From Arthrobacter sp. PGP41 (lineage in GTDB: Bacteria; Actinomycetota; Actinomycetes; Actinomycetales; Micrococcaceae), in assembly GCF_002953935.1 (NCBI RefSeq), contig NZ_CP026514.1, forward strand, positions 3,410,001 through 3,474,000: 64,000 nucleotides of DNA. Direction: 5' to 3'. This document shows, in pieces, positions 40,224-48,895 of the stretch. The translations under genes and the position numbers were made by a program. Numbering within the stretch: position 1 is the stretch's first letter; the number at the start of each line of letters is the position of its first letter. The notes under the pieces are model-generated. The model saw nothing but the letters and a program-made list of their open reading frames with translations. It searched no databases and was not told the origin of the DNA.

Positions 40224-41591
40224 TTAGGCCCTGCCCTGGTACACGTCCGGGATGCCGTCCTTGTCGGCGTCAACCTTCTCCAGCTCTTCGGCCACCCGGT
40301 ACTGCCGGTTCCGGGCCTTCAGCACGGCCGTGGCCAGCAGGGCGGCCAGCAGGGACGCGGCCAGGATGCCCACCTTGGCGTGGTCGTCCTGCAGGGTGCC
40401 CTGCCCAAAACTCAGCTCGGCCACCAGCAGGGACACGGTGAAGCCGATGCCGGCCAGGAGTGCCACGCCGAAGATGTCGATCCACTTGAACGAATTGTCC
40501 AACTCCGCCCGGGTGGCCTTGGTCAGGACCCAGGTGGTGCCCAGGATGCCGATCGGTTTGCCCAGCACAAGCGCCGCGATGATGCCCAGGGCCACCGGGT
40601 CCGCGAGCGCCGAGGCCAGTCCTTCCAGGCCGCCCACGGCCACGCCGGCGGAAAAGAACGCGAAGACGGGTACCGCGATGCCGGCAGAAATAGGCCTGAA
40701 CCGGTGCTCGAAGATTTCCGCCAGGCCCGGCCCTGCCTCCGGGCCGCCGCCGGCCTGTGACCGGATCACCGGGATGGCGAAGCCCAGCAGCACCCCGGCC
40801 ACCGTGGCGTGGATGCCTGAGGCGTGGACCAGCGCCCAGGTGGCCGCGCCGAGCGGCAGCAGGAAGACCCAGGATGCAAAGACCTTGCGGCCGAAGAAAT
40901 GGCGGAACTTCTGGGCCAGGAACGCATAGATGGCCAGCGGAATGAGGGCCAGGAGCAGCGGCGCGGGCTGCAGGTCGCTTGTGTAGAAGAAGGCAATGAT
41001 GGTGATGGCGATGAGGTCGTCCACCACGGCCAGCGTCAGCAGGAAGATCCGCAGCGCGCTGGGCAGGTGCGATCCGATGATGGCCAGCACCGCAACGGCG
41101 AAGGCGATGTCCGTGGCAGTGGGGATGGCCCAGCCGCGCAGGGTTTCAGGACTGGTGAGGTTGATTGCCACATAGATCAGCGCCGGAACCACTACGCCGC
41201 CCGCCGCTGCTGCCACGGGAACTATCGACTTGCTGATCTGGCGCAGGTCCCCGGCCACAAATTCGCGTTTGAGCTCCAGGCCCACCAGGAAGAAGAAGAT
41301 GGCCAGCAGTCCGTCTGCGGCCCAGGCGCCGAGGCTGAGGTTAAGGTGCCAGGGCTCGTAGCCCACTTTGAAGTCGCGGAGGGCAAAGTAGCTGTCCGAC
41401 GCCGGCGAGTTGGCCCAGAGGAGGGCGATGAGCGCAGCGGACACCAGCAGGGCCCCGCCCACTGTTTCCTTGCGGAGAATCTCCCCGATCCGGAGCGCCT
41501 CCGCGTAGCTGCCGCGGGAAAAGACCGCGGGCTTCCGTCGCGGAGAAGGGGGCGTGGTGGGCGAGGGATGGTTCACAGGGGCTCCCGGCAT
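40224..41591 (-). CDS. nhaA: Na+/H+ antiporter NhaA
   Basis: The product is 455 aa. It is an electrogenic antiporter of the inner membrane (two H+ in, one Na+ out). [18 protein letters not shown] and [12 protein letters not shown] are the signature helices; the adjacent Asp pair is the Na+/H+ site. [15 protein letters not shown] and [15 protein letters not shown] follow the family order. The start is an ATG at 41591 with GTG alternatives a few codons later. The last ~25 residues are a hydrophilic tail ([18 protein letters not shown]), longer than E. coli NhaA. Confidence 0.93.
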   Translation of the reverse strand: MPGAPVNHPSPTTPPSPRRKPAVFSRGSYAEALRIGEILRKETVGGALLVSAALIALLWANSPASDSYFALRDFKVGYEPWHLNLSLGAWAADGLLAIFFFLVGLELKREFVAGDLRQISKSIVPVAAAAGGVVVPALIYVAINLTSPETLRGWAIPTATDIAFAVAVLAIIGSHLPSALRIFLLTLAVVDDLIAITIIAFFYTSDLQPAPLLLALIPLAIYAFLAQKFRHFFGRKVFASWVFLLPLGAATWALVHASGIHATVAGVLLGFAIPVIRSQAGGGPEAGPGLAEIFEHRFRPISAGIAVPVFAFFSAGVAVGGLEGLASALADPVALGIIAALVLGKPIGILGTTWVLTKATRAELDNSFKWIDIFGVALLAGIGFTVSLLVAELSFGQGTLQDDHAKVGILAASLLAALLATAVLKARNRQYRVAEELEKVDADKDGIPDVYQGRA

Positions 41592-41706
41592 CTGAGGTCG
41601 ACAAAGTCATGCCGACCAGACTTCCCGGCGCACCTTTGTCCATCCTAGCGGCAGGCAGGCTCGGGAAGCCCGGCCGCTGCCGCAGTGAGGGTACAGGAGC
41701 TGTGCC

Positions 41707-42378
41707 CTAGCCTGCCGCCCGCTGGCGCACCGGCCTCCGTTGCCCGTCCATCGCAATGGCCTTCACAGCCGTTTCCAGGTAGTTGCGCGATTCCGCGGAG
41801 TTGGCCAGCTGCACAAGCTCCGCTGCGACCACCACCAGCTTCACGTTCCGGTGGCTGCTGGTGCTGACCAGCATCTGGAAGGCATCCTCCGATCCCATCT
41901 TCAGCTGGCCCATAAGGATGCCGCGTGCCTGGTCGATCACGCTGCGGGTGGAGGTTGCCCCTTCCACCGCATCCCGCGCCGTCTGCTCGGTTTCGCGCTG
42001 AAGCGTCGCGGTGAGGTCGATCATCACCCCTTCCAGGGCGGTGACCTTGCCGCCGTCCGTGATTCCGTCGCCGGATGTCAGAACCCGCCTGGTCCGCCCC
42101 TGGGCATCGATAATCCGGTGGTACATGCAGAAGTAGCCTCCCGTGCGAGCGACCTGGGCAACAATCTCCTCGCACCGAGGCCTGTCCTCGGGATGCTTGT
42201 GGGAGAAAAGCAACTCGAGGGTGGGCACAACCTCTCCCCGCCGGTATCCGTGCAGTTGGAACATGCCTTCGGACCAGTGGATCTTCCCCGACCCAAGATC
42301 CACATGGAACGTTCCGGCACCGCAGAGGCTGTCCCCCAGCGCGCTCGAGTAGGTGTAAGGGCCACTCAGATCCGTCAC
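41707..42378 (-). CDS. PAS and ANTAR domain regulator
   Basis: The product is 223 aa from the GTG at 42378 with AAGGAGG 8 nt upstream. Residues 10-125 are a PAS domain (GAGTFHVDLGSGKIHWSEGMFQLHGY, PEDRPRCEEI, then PAC-like YHRIIDAQGRTRRVLTSGDGI). Residues 150-205 are ANTAR (ARGILMGQLKMGSEDAFQML, then LVSTSSHRNVKLVVVAAELV). ANTAR proteins bind tandem hairpins in nascent RNA to prevent termination. The PAS signal is unknown. Nearby is a broken ANTAR gene. Confidence 0.88.
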   Translation of the reverse strand: MTDLSGPYTYSSALGDSLCGAGTFHVDLGSGKIHWSEGMFQLHGYRRGEVVPTLELLFSHKHPEDRPRCEEIVAQVARTGGYFCMYHRIIDAQGRTRRVLTSGDGITDGGKVTALEGVMIDLTATLQRETEQTARDAVEGATSTRSVIDQARGILMGQLKMGSEDAFQMLVSTSSHRNVKLVVVAAELVQLANSAESRNYLETAVKAIAMDGQRRPVRQRAAG

Positions 42379-42509
42379 GGGCCACCTCCTTGTAGCAGTC
42401 GACACGTCCGCGGGCCGTTGGCACACGCACTGCTCTAAGTATCGCCGCCCGGAGACGCGCCGGATAGTGCCCATAGCCCCTTTGCCGGGGCGGGGAGCAG
42501 CCAAAAAGC

Positions 42510-42538
42510 TTGACCAATATACCCCCTAGGGGTATATT
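42510..42538 (+). promoter_or_regulatory. CsoR-type copper operator within a sigma-70 promoter
   Basis: AATATACCCC (42516-42525) and GGGGTATATT (42529-42538) are perfect inverted repeats around CTA, the classic CsoR site. TTGACC (42510-42515) and TATATT (42533-42538) form -35 and -10 boxes 17 bp apart, so the repressor would cover the promoter. No csoR gene is in the window. Confidence 0.85.
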
Positions 42539-42658
42539 CAAGGTGTTGTCAGTGAAGTGGTATGTCCCGGCCGGTGCCCGCACCGCCATCACAGCCGTTC
42601 AACCCCAGCACCCTGCTACTCCAGCAAGGACTCATCCTTCACAAGGAATGGAACTGAC

Positions 42659-42994
42659 ATGTTTGACATTGAACACAGGACCGCACTCCCCCTGGCCTCC
42701 AGCGCCGGCTGCAGCTGCTGCTCCCCCGCCGGACACGCACGCCAGGCGCCGTCCGCCGTCGTAATTTCCGACGCCGGCACAGGCTCCCGGCGGACGTTCG
42801 CCGTTGAGGGCCTCACCTGCGGGCACTGCGTCCAGACCGTCGAGAAGGCCGTCTCCGCCCTTGACGGCGTTGAGTCGGCATCCGTTGACCTGGTAGCGGG
42901 CGGCCGTTCCGGCCTCACCGTGGCGGGCACCGCTTCGGACGCGGCGGTCCGGCAGGCCGTCACCTCGGCCGGGTACTCCCTGGCTTCCAACTGA
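42659..42994 (+). CDS. Heavy-metal-associated (CopZ-like) copper chaperone
   Basis: The product is 111 aa from the ATG at 42659 with AAGGAAT upstream. The C-terminal 65 residues are an HMA domain, with the copper site GLTCGHC and ALDGVESASVDLVAGG. The N-terminal 45 residues add a Cys-rich stretch (AGCSCCSPAGHAR) unlike ordinary CopZ, perhaps a second metal site. It is first in a four-gene copper locus behind a CsoR site and donates copper to the ATPase next door. Confidence 0.85.
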   Translation: MFDIEHRTALPLASSAGCSCCSPAGHARQAPSAVVISDAGTGSRRTFAVEGLTCGHCVQTVEKAVSALDGVESASVDLVAGGRSGLTVAGTASDAAVRQAVTSAGYSLASN

Positions 42995-43047
42995 CTTTGC
43001 CGCCGGGGCTGACGGCCCCTGCTGCGGCGTCCTCCAAGGAGGAACAT

Positions 43048-45186
43048 ATGGAACACCCGCAGAACCACCAGCACATGCACCATCACGACGACGGCCGGCC
43101 CTCACGCGGGACCCTCACCAAACCCGCGGCTGCCCCGGCCGCCGGCAGGCCGGGAGGGCACGCCCGCAACGACGACGACCACGCCGTCCACACCCACGGG
43201 CAGCATGCCGGACACAGCACGGCCATGTTCAAGAACAGGTTCTGGCTCACGTTGGTACTGTCCGTCCCCGTGGTCTACTTCAGCCCCATGGTGGGCCACA
43301 TCCTGGGTTACATGGCCCCCATGTTTCCGGGCTCAGCCTGGATCCCGCCCGTCCTGGGCACCGTGATCTTCCTCTACGGCGGCCAGCCGTTCCTGAAGGG
43401 CGGCCTGCAGGAGCTGAAGGACCGCCGCCCGGGCATGATGCTCCTGATCGCCATGGCCATCACCGTGGCGTTCGCCGCCTCCTGGGTCACCAGCCTGGGC
43501 CTGGGCGGATTCGACCTGGATTTCTGGTGGGAGCTCGCACTGCTGGTTGCCATCATGCTGCTGGGCCACTGGATCGAGATGCGCGCCCTCGGGTCGGCGC
43601 AGGGAGCCCTGGATGCCCTCGCCGCCCTGCTGCCCGACGAAGCCGAACGCATCACGGAAACCGGCACTGAAACCGTTCCGGTCTCCGAACTCCGGCCCGA
43701 CGACCTGGTCCTGGTCCGTTCCGGCGCCCGCATGCCGGCCGACGGAACGGTGGTGGACGGGCAGGCAGAGTTCGACGAGTCGATGATCACCGGCGAATCG
43801 AAGACCGTGCCGCGCGGACCGGGCGACTCCGTGGTGGCCGGAACCGTGGCCACGGACACCAGTGTCCGCGTCCGGGTCACGGCAGTTGGCGACGACACGG
43901 CCCTGGCCGGCATCCAGCGGCTGGTGGCGGAGGCGCAGTCGTCGTCCTCGCGGGCCCAGGCGCTGGCGGACCGCGCCGCAGCCTTCCTGTTCTACTTCGC
44001 CGCTGGAGCCGGCCTGGTCACCTTCATCGCATGGACCCTGATGGGCAGCATTCCGGACGCCGTGACCCGCACCGTCACCGTCCTGGTCATCGCCTGCCCG
44101 CATGCCCTGGGCCTGGCCATCCCGCTGGTGATCGCCATCTCCACTGAGCAGGCTGCCCGCGCCGGAGTCCTGATCAAGAACCGGATGGCGCTGGAGCGGA
44201 TGCGGACCATCGACGTGGTCCTCTTCGACAAGACCGGCACGCTCACCACCGGCCAGCCGCAGCTGGTGGACGTTGCGGCCGCTGACGGGGTGGCTGCAGA
44301 CGAGCTGCTGGCCCTGGCCGCCGCGGTCGAGTCGGACAGCGAGCACCCCGTTGCGCGGGCCATCGTCCGCGCAGCCCGGGAACGCAACCTGGCCCTGCCT
44401 GCCGCCGCCGGATTCACCTCGCTGACCGGCCGCGGGGTCCGGGCCACTGTGGACGGGCGCACCGTGCACGTGGGCGGGCCTGCGCTCCTGCGCGAGCTTG
44501 GCGCCGTCGAGCCCTCCGCCCTGGCGCAGTCCACCCGCGGGTGGATGGACCGCGGCGCCGCCGTCCTGCACGTCATTGACGACGACGGCAGCGTGCTGGG
44601 GGCGGTCAGCCTTGAGGATGCGGTGCGGACGGAGTCGCGGCAGGCTGTGGCTGCCCTGCAGAACCGCGGCGTCAAGGTCGGCATGATCACCGGCGATGCC
44701 CGGCAGGTGGCCCGGGCCGTGGCCGCGGACCTGAAGATCGACGAGGTGTTCGCGGAAGTCCTGCCCGCGGACAAGGACAAGAAGGTGGCCGAACTCCAGG
44801 CCCGCGGGCTGAAGGTGGCAATGGTGGGCGACGGCGTCAACGACTCGCCGGCGCTGGCACGCGCCGAGGTGGGCATCGCGATCGGCGCCGGCACGGACGT
44901 AGCCATGGAGTCGGCCGGAGTGGTGCTGGCCGGAAACGATCCGCGGGCCGTCCTGTCCATGGTGGACCTGTCCCGGGCCAGCTACCGCAAGATGTGGGAG
45001 AACCTGGTGTGGGCCACGGGCTATAACATCCTGTCCGTGCCGCTGGCCGCAGGCGTCCTGGCGTTCGCCGGCGTGGTGCTCTCCCCCGCCGCGGGCGCGG
45101 TCCTGATGTCCGCATCCACTATTGTGGTGGCGTTGAACGCCCAGTTGCTCCGGCGGGTGAAACTCAACCCGTCCGAGGTACGTTGA
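43048..45186 (+). CDS. copB: Copper-translocating P1B-type ATPase (CPH type, CopB-like)
   Basis: The product is 712 aa from the ATG at 43048 (AAGGAGG upstream). The N-terminal 60 residues are His-rich (HMHHHDD, HAVHTHGQHAGH) in place of HMA domains. The transport motif is CPH (350-352 in ACPHALGLAIP), typical of the CopB subgroup. MITGES (actuator), DKTGTLTTG (phosphorylation Asp) and MVGDGVNDSPAL are all intact. It exports copper (or silver) across the membrane using ATP. It follows the HMA protein by 53 bp in one operon. Confidence 0.93.
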   Translation: MEHPQNHQHMHHHDDGRPSRGTLTKPAAAPAAGRPGGHARNDDDHAVHTHGQHAGHSTAMFKNRFWLTLVLSVPVVYFSPMVGHILGYMAPMFPGSAWIPPVLGTVIFLYGGQPFLKGGLQELKDRRPGMMLLIAMAITVAFAASWVTSLGLGGFDLDFWWELALLVAIMLLGHWIEMRALGSAQGALDALAALLPDEAERITETGTETVPVSELRPDDLVLVRSGARMPADGTVVDGQAEFDESMITGESKTVPRGPGDSVVAGTVATDTSVRVRVTAVGDDTALAGIQRLVAEAQSSSSRAQALADRAAAFLFYFAAGAGLVTFIAWTLMGSIPDAVTRTVTVLVIACPHALGLAIPLVIAISTEQAARAGVLIKNRMALERMRTIDVVLFDKTGTLTTGQPQLVDVAAADGVAADELLALAAAVESDSEHPVARAIVRAARERNLALPAAAGFTSLTGRGVRATVDGRTVHVGGPALLRELGAVEPSALAQSTRGWMDRGAAVLHVIDDDGSVLGAVSLEDAVRTESRQAVAALQNRGVKVGMITGDARQVARAVAADLKIDEVFAEVLPADKDKKVAELQARGLKVAMVGDGVNDSPALARAEVGIAIGAGTDVAMESAGVVLAGNDPRAVLSMVDLSRASYRKMWENLVWATGYNILSVPLAAGVLAFAGVVLSPAAGAVLMSASTIVVALNAQLLRRVKLNPSEVR

Positions 45187-45280
45187 ACGTGCAGGGCCGG
45201 TTTCCCCGTCCCTTTGGTAACGGCCCAGTCCTGCAGAAACCAGTCACGCAGAACCTGTCCCGCAGAAAGGAGGAAGCAGC

Positions 45281-45694
45281 ATGACCGCACGTACCCGCGT
45301 CCTGTCGGCCGCACTCCTCCGCGCAGGGCTGCTGGCTGCGGTCCTGGCCATCGTGGCCGGGATCTTCGGAATGCACGTCATGGCCGCCCACTCGTCGCAT
45401 GCGGGGCACCCCGCCGTCGCGCATTCCCACTCTGGGGATATGGCAGGGCACCCGGCCGGGCACGCCGCCGTCGCAAATTTTTCAGCAGCAGAGTCCTGCA
45501 GCTCCGGCTGCCCTGGCGCGCAGGAAGCCGGCGCACCCTGCATCCCGCTGGCCAAGACGGCTTCGCTCGCCGTTGTCCCGCCCCAGGCCGGCACGGCCGG
45601 GCCCGCGCCCACAGCCACGGCCCGGGGCGTCGTCGGTTACTCCTACATCCCGTCAAGCCCCACACCCTGCGACCTGTCCATCAGCCGGACGTAA
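45281..45694 (+). CDS. His-rich secreted/membrane protein, DUF6153-like
   Basis: The product is 137 aa from the ATG at 45281 with AAGGAGG upstream. A single membrane or signal helix (AALLRAGLLAAVLAIVAGIFGMHVMA) is followed by a His-rich stretch (HSSHAGHPAVAHSHSGDMAGH) and a Cys-containing segment (SCSSGCPGAQEAGAPC). The metal-ligand-rich outer part fits copper buffering in the envelope, consistent with its operon. No activity is known. Confidence 0.7.
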   Translation: MTARTRVLSAALLRAGLLAAVLAIVAGIFGMHVMAAHSSHAGHPAVAHSHSGDMAGHPAGHAAVANFSAAESCSSGCPGAQEAGAPCIPLAKTASLAVVPPQAGTAGPAPTATARGVVGYSYIPSSPTPCDLSISRT

Positions 45695-45769
45695 GCGGAC
45701 TGCGCCGCGCGGCTCCACGCGCACGAATTGGCCCAGTTCAAATTACTTCCCTGAAGGACACCTCAAAAA

Positions 45770-46390
45770 ATGAACACGAACATCAAAACCCTGACCATCG
45801 CCGCTGCCCTGGCAGCCTCGCTCGGCCTTGCCGGGTGCGCCGCCGGCTCCGGAAGCTCCGGCGGAAACACCATGCCCATGAACCACGGCAGCTCCCGCCC
45901 CATGGCCAGCATGATGCCGGACGCCAGCGCGGACCATAACCAGGCGGACATCATGTTCTCCCAGATGATGATCCCGCACCACGCGCAGGCGGTGGAGATG
46001 AGCGACATGATGCTCGCCAAGCCGGACCTGCCGACGGAAGTCACGGCGCTGGCAACCACGATCAAGAACGCCCAGGCGCCCGAGATCGAAACCATGACCG
46101 GCTGGCTCAAAAAGTGGAACGTACCCGTCATGATGCCGGACCATTCGGGCCACGGCATGGGCGGCATGGTGGATTCCCAGGGCCTGGAGAAGCTCAAGGC
46201 CGCCCAGGGAACGGAAGCCGTCCGGCTTTTCCTGGACCAGATGATCGGACACCACGAGGGCGCGATCGACATGGCGAAGCAGGAGATCGCCGCCGGCAAG
46301 CACGCCGGGTCCATCCAGCTCTCGCGGGACATCGTCACGTCCCAGGAGGCTGAGATCGCCCAGATGAAGGAGATGCTGGCCCGGCTCTGA
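45770..46390 (+). CDS. DUF305 copper-locus lipoprotein
   Basis: The product is 206 aa. LAASLGLAGCAAG is a lipobox, so the protein is anchored outside the membrane. The DUF305 core holds DIMFSQMMIPHHAQAVEMSDMM and, after a linker, FLDQMIGHHEGAIDMAKQEI. These are two four-helix units with HH and Met-rich motifs suited to Cu(I). It is the last gene of the copper locus. No terminator hairpin directly follows; a repeat array does. Confidence 0.9.
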   Translation: MNTNIKTLTIAAALAASLGLAGCAAGSGSSGGNTMPMNHGSSRPMASMMPDASADHNQADIMFSQMMIPHHAQAVEMSDMMLAKPDLPTEVTALATTIKNAQAPEIETMTGWLKKWNVPVMMPDHSGHGMGGMVDSQGLEKLKAAQGTEAVRLFLDQMIGHHEGAIDMAKQEIAAGKHAGSIQLSRDIVTSQEAEIAQMKEMLARL

Positions 46391-46406
46391 CCTCCTCCCC
46401 TCCCCG

Positions 46407-46635
46407 ACGCTCTCTCACTTAACGCGCCAAATCGGCGGACGCTCTCTCACTTAACGCGCCAAATCGGCCAACGCTCTCTCACTTAATGCGCCAAATCGGC
46501 CAACGCTCTCTCACTTAACGCGCCAAATCGGCCAACGCTCTCTCACTTTTTTTGGGAAAGTGAGAGAGCGTCCGTTGAAAAACCGCGTCAAGTGAGAGAG
46601 CGTCCGTTGAAAAACCGCATTAAGTGAGAGAGCGT
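46407..46635. repeat. 32-bp-period repeat array around a CTCTCTCACTT core
   Basis: The core ACGCTCTCTCACTT starts at 46407, 46439, 46471, 46503 and 46535, exactly 32 bp apart. The inverted core AAGTGAGAGAGCGT then starts at 46558, 46590 and 46622, again 32 bp apart. The other 18 bp of each unit are shared within the left set (GCGCCAAATCGGCC) but differ in the right set (CCGTTGAAAAACCGC). The centre is a large hairpin with a T-run loop. It lies between convergent genes. Confidence 0.9.
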
Positions 46636-46672
46636 CGGTTGGGGAGGGATGTGGGGGCCGCCCCCTTCGCGG

Positions 46673-47893
46673 TCAGGCGCGGGGCGTGACGTGCTCGGGG
46701 CGGATTCCGACGCCGACGAACCGGGCAGTCAGCCGGCGCAGCAGGGGTGAGGCAAACCGAAGGATCCCGATGAACCAACGCGGCGCGACACTGTTGCCCG
46801 CGGCGGCCCGGGCGATGGCCTTGTGCCCGTTGCGCTGAAGCAACTGCATCACCTTCACCGGTTTTTCCCTGCGCCGCTGCACCGCCGCGAGCTTTCCGAC
46901 CGGCACGGTCCCGGCGGCAAGGTCCCCGGCGATGGCGTTGAACAGCGCAACGGCGTCCTGGACGGCGAAGTTCACGCCGACGCCGAACATCGGGGACATC
47001 GCATGGGCGGCGTCGCCGATCGCGATGAATCCGGGACGGTACCAGCGGTGGAGCCGGTTGATCTGGACCGAAAGGAGCTTGATCTGGTCCCAGTCCGTGA
47101 GGGTTGTGGCAACAGGGCGCAGCACAGGCGCAGCATGGATGATCCGGGCCTGGAGGGCCTCCAGCCCTGCAGCCCGAAGCTGGCCGTACCCGCCCTTGCG
47201 GATGACCATGCCCGACTGGTAGCTGTCGCCGCGGTCGATGGTCAGGACCATGCCCTGGCGGGATATGTAGCCGAGGGTTGCCGACGGCGGCTCCGGCGGT
47301 TTGGGCAGGCTGAACCAGAGAACGTCAATGGGCACGCCAAACTCGTCGGGAATCATCCCGGCCGCGGCGCGAAGTGCCGACGCTCGCCCGTCCGCAGCGA
47401 CGGTAAGCGTCGCATGGACCTCAAGCTCGCCGACGTCCTCTGTAGCCGCCCGTACGCCGCGGACCTCATCCTGCTCAATGATGAGGCCAGTGGCTTCGGT
47501 GAGCATGCGCAGCTCGAAGTTGGGAAACACCGACGCCTCGCCGGCCAGGAAGTTCAGGAAATCCCACTGCGGCGCCATAACCAGGAAGTTATCCGGCTCC
47601 GGGAGGGTCCTGAAGTCCACGATGGTGAAGCGCCGGCCGTCCATGACAGCATCCATGGCGGGCAGGCGGGTGAGCGGCAGCTGCAGGAATTTATCGCGCA
47701 GCCCGAGCTCGCCGAGCAGCGTGACGGTGGACGGATGCACCGTGTCGCCGCGGAAGTCCCGAAAGAAGTCCGCATGCTTCTCGAGCACTGTGACGCGCAG
47801 CCCCTCGCGTGCCAGCAGGTAGCCGAGCACCATCCCGGCCGGTCCGCCGCCGGCAATGACGCAGTCACGCTCGATAACTTTCCCCACGGTCAT
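46673..47893 (-). CDS. FAD-dependent monooxygenase (PheA/TfdB/UbiH-like)
   Basis: The product is 406 aa from the ATG at 47893 with AGGAGG 10 nt upstream. DCVIAGGGPAGMVLGYLLAREG is the N-terminal FAD/dinucleotide fold. FRGDTVHPSTV and GFIAIGDAAHAMSPMFGVGVNFAVQDA are the GD and DG regions of flavin aromatic hydroxylases. It probably hydroxylates or oxidises a hydrophobic aromatic compound with NAD(P)H and O2; substrate unknown. Both flanks carry 32-bp-period repeats with the same core. Confidence 0.85.
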   Translation of the reverse strand: MTVGKVIERDCVIAGGGPAGMVLGYLLAREGLRVTVLEKHADFFRDFRGDTVHPSTVTLLGELGLRDKFLQLPLTRLPAMDAVMDGRRFTIVDFRTLPEPDNFLVMAPQWDFLNFLAGEASVFPNFELRMLTEATGLIIEQDEVRGVRAATEDVGELEVHATLTVAADGRASALRAAAGMIPDEFGVPIDVLWFSLPKPPEPPSATLGYISRQGMVLTIDRGDSYQSGMVIRKGGYGQLRAAGLEALQARIIHAAPVLRPVATTLTDWDQIKLLSVQINRLHRWYRPGFIAIGDAAHAMSPMFGVGVNFAVQDAVALFNAIAGDLAAGTVPVGKLAAVQRRREKPVKVMQLLQRNGHKAIARAAAGNSVAPRWFIGILRFASPLLRRLTARFVGVGIRPEHVTPRA

Positions 47894-47916
47894 ATCATCG
47901 TGCCTCCTGCCCGGAA

Positions 47917-47994
47917 AGGTGAGAGAGCGTTCCCCAAAAACCCGCATCAAGTGAGAGAGCGTTCCCCAAAAACCCGCATCAAGTGAGAGAGCGT
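47917..47994. repeat. Second 32-bp-period array with GTGAGAGAGCGT cores
   Basis: Cores start at 47917 (AGGTGAGAGAGCGT), 47949 and 47981, exactly 32 bp apart, separated by TCCCCAAAAACCCGCATC. It shares the 12-bp core and the 32-bp period with the array at 46407-46635 on the other side of the monooxygenase gene. It sits in the divergent promoter region. Confidence 0.85.
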
Positions 47995-48065
47995 GCGGGT
48001 GTTGCGTGTTAAGTTGAAATCCGCGGGCTGGACGGTCCGCGCACCGGCTGGAAAGAGAAATCCCC

Positions 48066-48740
48066 TTGGACACGTCCGCACCAGTAAAAATCCTGACCGT
48101 CTGCACCGGCAACATCTGCCGTTCGCCGGTGGCCGAGCGACTGCTGCAGGCGGGGCTGGACCAGGTGGTGCCGGGCGGTTTCGTTGTGGCCAGCGCGGGC
48201 ACCCGGGCCATGGTGGGCGACCCCATGCAGCCGCTCTCCGCGGACATCGTGCGCACTTTCGGCGGAAGCCCGGACAACTTCGCCGCCCGCCAGCTGACCC
48301 CGAAGATCCTCCGCGGCGTAGACCTGGTGCTCACCATGACCTCCGCTCACCGCGGCGAGGTGCTGCAGCTGGACGCCTCTTTCCTCAAACGGACGTTCAC
48401 CATCCGCGAGTTCGCCCGCATGCTCGACGTCCTGGACCAGCGCGCAGCAGAGTCCGGGGGCAGCATGCCCGCCGCTGTACCCGCGAGGGAGAACCACGAC
48501 GACGCCGGCTGGCTGGGCGCCAACACCGCCTTCTGGAAGAGCTTGCCGGCACGGGCTGCGGGGGTGCGGCACCTGTCCCTGCCCGCCGACGCTGCCGAGA
48601 ACGACATCGTCGACCCCTACCGGCGCGCGCCCGAGGTGTACCGGCGGATGGAGGACGAGCTCGCGCCGGCGATCGTGTCCATCCTCCGGCACGCGCGCCT
48701 TAACGCACCGGCTCGCGGGACACGTGCGGAGTCGCTGTAG
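48066..48740 (+). CDS. Low-molecular-weight protein-tyrosine phosphatase
   Basis: The product is 224 aa from a TTG at 48066; no better start is visible. VCTGNICRSP (about 12-21) is the C-x5-R P-loop and NDIVDPYRR holds the general-acid Asp. A ~60-residue insertion between (DVLDQRAAESGGSMPAAV...) makes it longer than the usual ~150 aa. These enzymes control tyrosine-kinase-dependent polysaccharide export. It is followed by an LCP gene, which supports a cell-envelope role. Confidence 0.88.
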   Translation: MDTSAPVKILTVCTGNICRSPVAERLLQAGLDQVVPGGFVVASAGTRAMVGDPMQPLSADIVRTFGGSPDNFAARQLTPKILRGVDLVLTMTSAHRGEVLQLDASFLKRTFTIREFARMLDVLDQRAAESGGSMPAAVPARENHDDAGWLGANTAFWKSLPARAAGVRHLSLPADAAENDIVDPYRRAPEVYRRMEDELAPAIVSILRHARLNAPARGTRAESL

Positions 48741-48895
48741 CGTTCCGGCGTTCCCCACCTCTCCCGCGACCCCGGCGCCACTCCCGGCGGCGACGTTCCC
48801 GCCTGCTGCAAGGTGACAGTTTGGACAACTTAGTAGCCAGCGGGGCACCGGCTGGCGGACACTGATCCCACCCATTCACAAAGAGGTGAGGCACA

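Noticed and set aside
46407..46635. CRISPR array
   Set aside because: Spacers repeat and are only about 18 bp, the core is 14 bp, orientation switches midway, and no cas genes exist.
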